DNA from: a virus
DNA: 64,000 nucleotides
Virus record (IMG/VR): IMGVR_UViG_3300022927_001696
Location: 1-64,000 of that record
Strand: one strand, 5' to 3'
Shown: positions 35,801 through 47,800 of the stretch, piece after piece
How the letters are laid out: the number at the start of each line of letters is the position of its first letter
How positions within the stretch are numbered: the first letter of the stretch is position 1
Position numbers and translations under genes: made by a program
Notes under the pieces: model-generated
The model's input: only the letters and a program-made list of their open reading frames with translations
Database searches by the model: none
Told to the model about the DNA's origin: nothing

Positions 35801-38800
35801 AATATTAAATTAGCTCACAGAATGAGTGGATTTATTGATAAAGATACATCAACTATAAGAACTGATCAATATAGTATAACTGGTTCGGCAAGAACATTGA
35901 TAATACCTTCAGAAAACATATCAATAAATGTTCACGACTCAGCATACAAATCAAGAAATTCCTATACAGGTGTAATTATAGAAAAAACAACTAATGGATA
36001 TAAGGTACGTGGATACGATAGAAGTTTTAGTTACTTTACAATATTAGAAAGTGATAAAAATGGTAGAAAACAAAGTATAGAAAGAGGCGGAAAGCCGGCT
36101 GACTATGTAAATTGGTCAACTAATCAGTCATTTAATATTAATACCATTGTAAAATATTTAAATTCTTATTATATTGCTAAAGAAAAGATACCAGCAAGTT
36201 CAAGTTTTGATAAATCACTGTGGTCAAGGCTACCTTCACTACCACAAATCGGAGGTGCTAAAGGTGTCTATTACAATGATACAACAGGATTTACAAGACG
36301 TGTAAATTATGATACAGAATACACAAAAGTTGAAGATTTATTTGATTTTCTTGTAAGTTTAGGAAGATATCAAAAATCTTTAGGTTATTCTTTTGGAGAA
36401 TATGATACAACTATTAATGATGTGAGAGATTGGGCATATGCGGCGGAACAATTCTTGTTTTGGACAACAGGCGGCTGGGAAATAGGTAATACTTTAGAAT
36501 TATCTCCTATGGCATCCAATGTGATATTTGAAAACAGTAATGAATTTGTCGCAAAAATTAATAAAACTGATAAAAACCAGTTTACTTTGTTAGATCAAGA
36601 CGGAATATCTATATCTCCAGAAGAATGTAGTATTTTAAGAGAAAATAATAGAATAGAAATTACTCCACCACAGGGTAGACAAATTTATAGTGCTGTATTA
36701 TTCACAAAACAAATAGAACATGCTCTTATTCTTGATAATTTAACAGATTTCAATGATACCATTTACAATCCTTTACTAAACCAACGACAGGATAGGATTT
36801 TTATTAAAGGTAAAAGAACATTAGGTTGGACAGGTCGTTTCAGTAGTGAAGGATACATTATAGACAATGATGAATTACAACCTAATTTAGATAATGCTAC
36901 AAGCACAATGGGAGACTACCATACATTAGGGTTTATACCTGTAGACAAAGACGTTTATGTGGCATCCAGAAGCCTTTTTGGATTTGAAGAAAGATCTTAC
37001 CTAACAGATTTAGATATTTTAGATGACGATCAATTTGAATTCTATAAAGGTATGCTACAAAGCAAAGGAACAGAACAAAGTTTATCACAAATAGGAAGAA
37101 GTAGCTCTATTGTACAAGGTAATATTACAGTTTACAGCGAATGGGCCTTAAAAACAGGTGAATTTGGTGATACAGATAACGAACAAAGTTTAGAATTAAA
37201 AATAGACAAGCACGAAATAGTTCAAGACCCACAATTATTTAAATTAGAATTTCCTGAAGACGTTACCGGTATAATTAAAGATATTGTAATCACAGAAAAC
37301 AAACACAAGTATTTTACAGTACCTTCTTTGGAAATATCTGCTCCAACTAAAGAACCCAAAGAACAGGCAACTGGATTAGTTACTTTAGATAGTGACGGAC
37401 TTATATCAAGTGCAACAATCACAAATCAAGGTAGTGGATACGAATCTCAAAACGCAGTTGCAAAAGTCTTAGCAGGAAATATTAATATATCAGATACTTC
37501 TACTACATTTAATGTTGTAATTGCACAAAGTTCTGCATTATTTGGTAATGCTAACGTAGTAGGCATATCAGATATAGAAATTACAGACCATTTTGGTAAT
37601 GGATTAGCAACAAACATAGATTTAAGTTCAGCAAACACAGTGATAGACGTTGTATCAGCAATTAATTCTAATAGCATAACAAATGCTAATGTTGTAGCAA
37701 GTTCAGTGGAATCATTTGATGCAAACAGCAATACAAACTTTTATGTATTACAGATAACTGGTAATGATTTTACATTAGGCGGTTCAGGGTTAGCAAATCT
37801 TAATATTTCTGCAGATAGATATCAACCTAAACAAAGATATGCTATAGATATCGCTGGAAATACTTCAGCAGGAACAGGAGCAACAGTTAAATCAGATATA
37901 TTGGTATATGTTGATAACACTTTGGTTAGCGATACAAATTACGACTATGATGCAGGTGATAGATGGCAATTCACAACATCATCTATAATTACATCTGGAA
38001 ATTATGTACAAAATATATTAAATCCAGGTTCTGAAAATAGTAGTTCTGCATTTGCATCTGAAAATATTGTACAAGTAGATGGAAAATATCCTTTTGTAGA
38101 TGTTTATGTAAATGGCACCAAATTAATTAATGATACAAATCAAACACAATACACAGTTGCCAATACTACAGCAATCACTTTCCCTGATGTTACAAATTTA
38201 CCAGGTGGAAAACTTGATACAAACGCAAATGTTTATATTGTGGAACGTGCAACTATAGATTTTGTTGATGCTTATCAGGGAGACATACCAGGAAAAACTT
38301 TACAAATAAAAGTACAAACAAATGATGGTATTGCCTTTACATATGGTGAGAAAAAATTATATACTATAACACCAGATATAGAAAACGACGAAATTATTAC
38401 TATAGATATAGACGATAACGAAAGATTCCTTAAGAAACCAACAGGTGCTAGAAACAATAAATTATGGCCTACTACAGATAAAGTAAATTATTCAGGTGTA
38501 ACAGATTCTGATTATAGAACTTTACCAAATGCAGGTTACGTTTTAAGGAATAATGTAGATTATCAGGCATATGGTGTTACAGATATAGCAGATCTTTTTG
38601 ATGTAGATAGATTATATAAACCAAGTAAAGACAATTTAATACATGTGGCATCAAGTGAGAACAAAGACTGGAACGTTTATAAATTAAGACAGCCAGCCAA
38701 TAGCCAAATATCTTTTGTAGAACAAGAGTCCATAGATGATACAGCATATCTATATTCTACATCTAATTTATTTGATTATATAGACAGTAATCAATTGCAA

Positions 38801-41800
38801 CAAAACGATTTATCAAGGTATTTAGATTATACATTAGTACTTAAAAAGGCAAGTATTACAGATAATTTAGTGATTTGGACAAACCAAGAAATAGTTGATA
38901 AAAAATCTGCAATGATTAGAGATTTTGGTGCAGTATCAATGTTGCAAACAGATGTTGCGAACGTAACTCCTATTGATACATATGAGATAACAAATATTCA
39001 ACCTGCTTTTTCACAAGTAATTGAAGGGACAGCAACAGTAGGTGCAAACAGCACGGTTACAATCAGTTATAATCAGGGTGCACCTAAAAACGGAGACACA
39101 GTACGAATAGTTGATATTGCTGACAACAATCAAACATATAGTGCAAGTAATATAGCTCACAAAGATTACGGTAATGCAAATTTATCACCGGCACCCGGAG
39201 CAGTCTATAATAGTTATATAGAGGTAACAACAAATGCGGCAAATGTTGCTAACATTGTGCCTAATGTGACGCCTATTGTTTTAACATTTACAGCAAGTGA
39301 TTATGATGGTATAGAAGTTGAAGACGTTTTAGAAGAAGTATTTGTTGCGAGTAATGTAAATTATGCAACAGGCGTATTTGAAATTTACAGTGATTCTGCT
39401 GTGTTCCAATCCTATTTTGGAAATGTTGTTCATGATTCCAATATAGCAAATATAACCAGTAATATAACAAATATAAGTTATTCAATAGATGTTAAGAGTA
39501 ACATTCATAATCAACAGTATACAATAAGTAATGTAAATCCAAATACAAGTACATTTACAATTACTGATGCAAATGTAACGGCAAATGTTTCACCAGTTAT
39601 GGTTGAATATTTCAATAAATGTGAACTTACCGTATTGCCTATTATTGCAAATACAACATCATATATGCACAATTTAGTTGCAGGAGATGTAATTAAAGTA
39701 TTCTCACAAAATATCAGAGGGTACTATAACGTTCAAGATGCAACAGAAGAAACTATTATTATTAATGCACCTTATGATTCAAATATTGCAACAACAGGAA
39801 AAATTGTTACAAGAGGTGTAGATATACAAACAACCGAAAATCATAATTTAGATAAAAAGTATAAAGGCAAACGTGTTATGATACACAATGCTGATAATAG
39901 ATATTATAACCAGTTGTACAGAGTATTCAATGTTATTAATGACAATACAATAAGAAACACAGAAATATTTGCATACGAGCCAGGAAGAACCGAATTAGCA
40001 AATGCAATACTTACAACATTAGATCACGATGTTGTTAAGTTAAATAATACATCTATTAAAATAGACAACATATCCAGTGTTCCTGCTATTGCTGACAGTA
40101 TAAACAGAACGCAGGCTATTAAACGTGGGTTTACAACCAGTGATACATTTGGATTAAGTTTCCCAATGCTTACAAATGGTATAAACAATCTAGGATTTAA
40201 ACCTTTAGATTTTGCAGGTAGTATACCATATGTCACAAAATTTGATAGAGAGGCATTAGAAAATTTAACCATAGCAGGTGGGTTACCCATAGCAAAAAAT
40301 TTACCAACTGGATTTACTAAAGATAAAATAAAAGGAAATGAATTAGAGCCTAAGTATATAGAAGCAATGTCTAATAGAGATGGAGTTCCTAATCCGATGA
40401 CTTTTATAGAACCAATCGGGCAAGGTTCTAACTTACCATACAATCAACCAGTACAGAGTCCTATCAACAAAACTATTGATCCTTATGTAGCACCAATTGA
40501 TTATGGAGAGCCTAAGGATACAATTACAGAAGTTCCTGTTGTGAGAATAACAAGTAAAGGTGCTTCAAGACTAAAAGGTGTAGATAAAAATCCTAGATTA
40601 GGTAACAGGGAATCAGTTGTTTTGACAGCAAGTGTATTAGATACAGCACCAAAGAAAAAATGTGGTCCTGAGTGTTCAACAACAAGATACAGAGGAACAA
40701 GAAAAGAAGATATTAAAAATCCAGTAACATGCTATACTGGTGTTAATCTTACAAACTGGTCAGTGAACGGAACAGGTAAAGACGAAAGAAAATGGCAGTC
40801 ACAATACAGTGGATTTTATACCCCAACTAATTCTGCAGGTGGTAGTCATGGTAGTATTGGTTTCCAGAAACTTGGTATTGCTGGTGCAAAAACATGGAGT
40901 GATAACGGTTCTACAGAAAGTATCACAATGTCATTTACAAGTCAGACAAAAGGCACAATATACATACATGTATATCAAATAGGTAAAGGAAGTTACGATA
41001 CAACAAGAATAAGTGTTTCAGGAGGTTCACCTGATTTTAGCACTTTACCAGGTTATTATATTGGTAAGACTGAAAGAGCAGGTAGTGTATCACGAAATAT
41101 AATTAGACTTGATTTAGAAGAAGGCGACAATATCACAATAACTGGAACTGTTAAGGGAGGTAGTAATCACTGGCATGCATTAGAATTCCATTTATCCGCT
41201 CAAGAAGCCTCATTTAATACTTGTAGTCTTCCTCAAACAGACAATTCTGAAGAAGACTCTGGAACAGCAAATGCCCCATCTACTGGAACAGATACAGATA
41301 GAAAAATATTTGCTTATCATTATAAGGGTACTAGTATAGGATTCCCCTGGTGGTCTCAAGAAGAAAAAAGAAATCATTTTTATTCAGTTTCAAATGGCGG
41401 ACTAGGCACATTGTTATTTGAACACTGGGGCATAGCAGATGCCATAAATATTTTCCAAGGTAAAGACAAAGAAAGTTGTAGTAAGTTAATCGGGCAATCT
41501 AATTTAGATCAATTAAGAAAATTAACAAGTGAAGAAAAAGATCTACTTATGCATGGGGAATTATGGGGGACAAGTGGTACCAAAAATTTTGCTAAGACTC
41601 CATTTACAGGCGGTTTTAAACCTGAAAGTAAAATCACAAATAAAAGATACGGAGTAAGAGGTTCAGGTGCTTTAGACTTTAATATAAATGAAGAAGACGG
41701 AAAATTCTTGAGGATAGAAGTATACGGAAAAAGCACTTATCATCATGCATTACAACTACCAAATGTAATTCCAGATATAGAAAATCCAGGAGTAGATCCT

Positions 41801-44800
41801 AATCCAGTTGTAGGCTGTGGGGAGGAAACACCAATACCTGAAGATGCTAATTCAAGTGTTGTTGCAACACCTTCTGCAGGTGCTAAGACATCGATTATTA
41901 CTCCTGTGGGCAACCCAACAACCAAGAAACAATCAGGCGGTAATAGAAGAAGAGGCGGTGGCGGCGGACACACCAGATACGATCAGACTGCATATAAGTA
42001 TCATCATAACTTTGCAGGCTTTAACAGGCCGTCTATGGCAGGATTTAGTTTTATACCAAGTATATTTAGAAAATCTGTAAAACTCACGTATGCACCAGAC
42101 TATGGTGTTCCAGTTTCACTTGCTAGTGGTAGGTATGTAAATAATAATGTACAAAAAATCAGCGGTGGTTTCATATTACCATTAGCAAAAAGATTGACAT
42201 CTAATATTCCTTTAGATAGTGCACCATTAAGATCCTTAGACTCAAAAGAATTACCATTCTATAACATTTTAGATGCAAATCAAAGATCATTTGAAAGAGG
42301 CGGTATTTTCTATAACTTTGATCCTAGAAAAATTAGTTCAAGTATTAAATTATCTGATGGCACATTCGTAGATGTTTCTACAGGAACAACAATTACAGCA
42401 GGTGAAGACGGACAACTATTAGGATTAAATCTTGGTGAAACATTTAATTATGATAATCCATATGATGGTTCTAATCCATTTGGTCCACCGTCAGAAGACC
42501 CAGTTGACGTAATACCACCAGAAGAAATTTCTGAAGGTCCTGTACAACCTGATGAGTACAACGAAAATATGATTATTACTATTACACCTACAGACGGTGA
42601 CAATAATCCTGCAGGGCCCGAAGTTCCGGTGCCAATTTTTAGACCTACACCAGGATATACAATTGATTTAAATGGTATTAATTTGAATCCAGAAGATGAT
42701 TTCTTTATTAATGGAACTAGAATTGCTCCAAAAGGAAACAGTCAAGCAGATATTTTAAAATCTATAAATTGTGTAGCCGTAACAGGATTTGAAGCAAAAC
42801 CTATAGGCAAAGATAAAATAAGGATCAGTAGTTGTACCAATGCTCCACTTACAGTAAAAGAAGGTTGCTCAGGTGGTGTATACAAAGAAGTACTTGACTT
42901 CCATATTGTTAAATCATTTGTTAATTCTGAAGTAAGTAATACATCAGTACTAGCACCTGGTACAATATCTGGTAATACTAATCCTGTAAATAATTACACA
43001 CACTTAGATACTGATGGTGGTGTTATTGGAACATCCACATCAACAACATCAGGTGCAACAGGACAAGGTTATGTATTATCAAGTAAATCAGTAACCACAG
43101 GTGGTGACGGATATAGTGTTGGTGACAGACTTAGATTAATAGGTGGTACACCTATTACAGATCCGTTTGCAGGAATCAAAGAAATCTGTATTCCATTTGC
43201 AGGTGCCGGTTATAGTGCACCAGAAAATATTGTAATTACAATTGGAGATGGTACAACCCCAGGTAGAAATGCCACAGTTAAGGGTGTTGTATTTGATAAA
43301 AATAATGGTATTAAAAATGTACTTATAGATAATCCAGGAAGTGAATACGATGCAAATAGACCCCCAGTAGTAAATATAATTGATACAGGTTCTGCACAAT
43401 CACCTATAGTATGGGCAAGTAATATTTCAGTATCAACTAATGATTTAATTCAATACAACGTAAAGGGTGTAGAGTTTATTACAAATATTAGCTCAGCAGA
43501 TGCCGACAGAACACCAGGAACATACGATGTTGATACTTACAATTACAGTTTACAAGGTGGTAGAAAAGCAGAGTTTAGGATTACTATAGATGAAACAGGC
43601 GCCGCAACAGTAGATATTTTAGCACCTGGAATAGATTTCCCTCAAATTGCAGGTGGTACGTTTACTATTGATGCCGGCGATATAGGCGGCACAGGAAGTG
43701 ATTTAACTTTTGATCTCTTTAGTGTAGGAACTGTAGACATAAAATATTATCAAGCATACGGTAATTTTACAACCGGTAATACATTTGATACAAATAATTT
43801 AAGAGAAAGAAACTCTTGGACTGCGCCTGTTCCTGCTAAATTAGAAGCAGTAGTGGCAGAAAACGGAAGAATACCTCGTGTTGCTAAATTTGAAGTAACA
43901 AGTACAGACTACTTAGGAGGTATAACATCTCTAAGAATAATAGACAGAGGTATATACAAAGTCTTCCCAAGTGACTTAACAAATGGTTTACCTATAGAAT
44001 ACGATCACGTTAATTTAGGTGATGAAACCGGTACTGACGATGACGGAAACTTTACACAAGGTTCAGGTTTAGGTGAATTTGATCCTCAAACATTAATAGC
44101 TCTGGAATCACCTGGAGCATACGATCCTATATTAGGATTGACCGGAGGTGGTAGAGGTGCCAAAGTATTCTTAACTTCAAGAGAAATTCCAGACTGTAGT
44201 CAGAAAGGTGGAATGAAAGATGCTCTAGGCTTACCAGACTTAATAAACGATCTTAATCCTTTAGACGACTTAGCAAGTGCTATACAAGGAGCAATAGGCG
44301 ATTACGGTTACGATCCAGATGATTTAAACGTTGACGTTGATGATATAAATGATTATATAGGCAGACTGAAAATAAATGCACCTGGTTTCGAAGGCATTAA
44401 TATAGATGAGTTGACACCAGGATTATTAACAAAATTAGGTATACCGCCTGGAGATTATAATGTTGCATCACTTTGTATACAAGCAGTTGTAGAAACATCT
44501 GAAGCAGACGACAATCCGGTTGTAATTGATAAATTAACAGAATTTGCAGATAACTTAGGTTTAGGAATCAGTAAAGAAGGACCTGTAGAAGTGTTAAAAC
44601 TACTTTGTGTTGACACTATAGGTACAGGCCCAGGCTCACAGACACCTGGTCTTACAGATGACAATAATGTTAATATACCGGGTGCTTCATCTAATATAAA
44701 TGGTGACGGTTCAAACGGGCAAGACAGAAATAGTATTTTTGGAGACGGTAAAGTTACATTTGCAAAAGACTTATATCAATATGAATTAAGAACAGTAACA

Positions 44801-47800
44801 GGTAAACCTGTAAATTTATTAGGTTCCGAAATAAGTCAGGAAACTGAAGTATTATATTTAGAAAGTCAAAGATACGATACAGAAACTGCATTAGTTTCTG
44901 CAAATAATATAAACATTTCTAACAATATAAACACATTTGGTAATGTATGGATAGACGACTATCAAGGAAATGGTTGGGCATATTTAGAAAACGGCGATAT
45001 AATTCTACAACAAGAAGATATGGTTGATCCTAAATTTATAAACAACTCATTATTATATGATTCAGAAACAGGAAATAAAAAATATGACTTAGATCTGTGG
45101 GACCCATTTAAAGGTGTATTACCGGGCTTTATAGATAAAGAAATTGATTTTATAAGTGAAAATGATCCTGTAGTTTATACATCTTCCAGAAGTAAATTTG
45201 ATGACAATTATGTTGGTAAGGTCTGGTGGGATACAAGTACACTAAGATATAATTGGTACGAACAAGGTACTAATAGACAAAGGTGGCTAAATTGGGGTAG
45301 CACGTTTCCTGGTAGTGTTATATCATTATATGAATGGGTTAAGAGTGATGTACCACCAACAGGCTTTGCTGGAGAAGGAACACCTAAATCTACAGACGGT
45401 TATATAGAAAGAAAAGAAAGAAACCCTGTAACAAATATTCTACAACCTGTATATTACTACTGGGTAAGAAATTTAAAAGTTTTAAGTGATGAAGTTGCAA
45501 ATAGATTAGGAAGAAATTACGATACATACACTCTAGCAACATATATTTCAGACCCAATAAATTACGGTTTAAATTTAATTAGTTTTATAAGTGATAATTC
45601 ATTTGTTGCAAGTAACTTGTCACAAATAATAGATGATGAAGGAGATCATTTACAGATTAATTTCAGTAGAAGTTTAAATAACGATGGTAAAAAACATGCC
45701 TCATGGGCATTAACTAGAGAAGGCGACAATAATAGTATTATACCAGAAGATCACAGTAGAAAATTAATAGATAGTATTTGTGAAAAAGATTCTGCAGGAA
45801 ATATTGTACCGGACCCATTATTAAGTAAAGTACAAAAATATGGTATAAACTTTAGACCAAGACAAACAATGTTTAAAAATGCTAAGGAAAGCAGAAGAGA
45901 ACTTGTAAAATATTTAAACAATCTATTTGCTGGATTGAAATTAAATACAGAATATTCGAATTGGGATTCAACATTACCTGTAGAAAGAAAATATATTAAA
46001 ACTGTTGATTGGTTTGAAACTAAAGGACGAGATAATGTTTCTAAACAACCTATTTATTTCGATGAAACATTTAAACCAATTTACAAAGTTAATAGTACAG
46101 CAGAACTCTTTACATTAAATAATATAGATGACGGTACAGTTGTTCAAGTACAAGGTAGTGCTTCTGAAAGAGCAAAATTATACATTTACGATGGCATTAG
46201 TAAGACATTTGGATTAATATCAATAAAAGCAGAAACAATACAAATAGATTCTTCTGCATATACCGATGATATAAACGACCAATTAGCAAATGAGTTACGT
46301 TTATTATTGCAATTATTAAAAGACAATGTTTTAAAAGAAAAAGTTATTTGGAATAATTTATTCTTTACAATGTTAAACTATGCAATGGTAGAACAACCAC
46401 AACTTGATTGGGCATTTAAAACAAGTTATGTATATGTCGAAAAAGAAGAAGAAGACCTTAAAGAATTTAAAGGATTTAAACCTGATAACTTTGAAAAAGT
46501 TATAGAATATATGAATGAGGTAAAACCGTTTACAGCAAAAATCAGAGAATATAAAGACGGCAAGTCTACACCAATAGAATATATTAAAGATCAAATGATA
46601 AGTGATTTTGATAAACCGCCTTATGTAGATTTTGTAAATGGAACTGTAAGAATTTTAGATGAAAATAATGCAGACGATGTAACAATTTTAAGTACAGATA
46701 CACAATATACAAAATACAATTCAATTTCTAATAAAGGCAGTAGCCCGATTAGACAAGGCAATACGACTATTGTATTTGATAGAACAAACTGGAAACCCAC
46801 ACAATTTGAGTGGCAACCCTCAGTAGAATCCGCCAATTTAAGCATTGCCAAAAACTTAGCATGGTTGAGTTCAAGTTCAAATACAATAGTTTCAGCCAAC
46901 ACAAATGTAAGGGCAGTTGATAGATTATTTAAATATGATAGTGGTATACAATCATCATTTAGTACAGGAATGCAAAATTATTTAACAACAGAGTTAAGTT
47001 ATTCTAGTGATGACGCAAGTAATATTGCAAATATAAATTTACAAAATAATATATTTAATGCTATAGAAACAGGATATCTTGATAGTACATTATCAGATCT
47101 TAAACTTAAAGTTGGAGGCAATTTTAAAGGTGAAATATTAGATGCAAATGTATTTACAAAGGTAGTTCCTGGCTCCGATGGCACCTCAGATTTGCAGACA
47201 ACTTTTGCATATGATACATTAACATATGATTCTGATAGTTTAGATATAAATGCTGATGTTGTAAATTACTCAGGAACTTTCGATGATAGTGAAGTAGATT
47301 TCAGAAGATTTGATGCTACATATCAAGGTTTTGACGGCGTGACATTTAATAAAATGTTATATGGTGAAGAAAGACCGGAAGAATTGATTTCAATAGACCC
47401 ACTAGAGAATTTTATAATTACAGTTACAACAAGTGGGTATGAAAACGGTGATGCAACTGGTAATCTAATTACTGCAAATGCAAGTACAGTAATATATAGA
47501 ACACACAAAGACATGTTTGGTGGCGCAGAATTTATTAGAGTTAATTTATCAAATGCTACTACTTTATCAGCAAATGTTGATGTAAAAGATGATGTTATAA
47601 GTGTTGTTGATGCTTCGATATTACCAAAACCTAGAGAAAATACACCAGGTGTTATTTGGATTGAATCAGAAAGAATTGAATACAAATCTAGAGATACTGT
47701 TAATAATATAATAACTGAATTGACGAGAGGAACAAGAGGAACTACACCACAAAGTTGGATCATAACAGATGAGTCTGGTGCAAGTATTACAAGAAACGTA

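Noticed and set aside
30286-47763. Several antisense ORFs of 60-150 codons opposite the giant gene
   Set aside because: All are shadows of an AT-rich long frame; none has both a ribosome site and a promoter.
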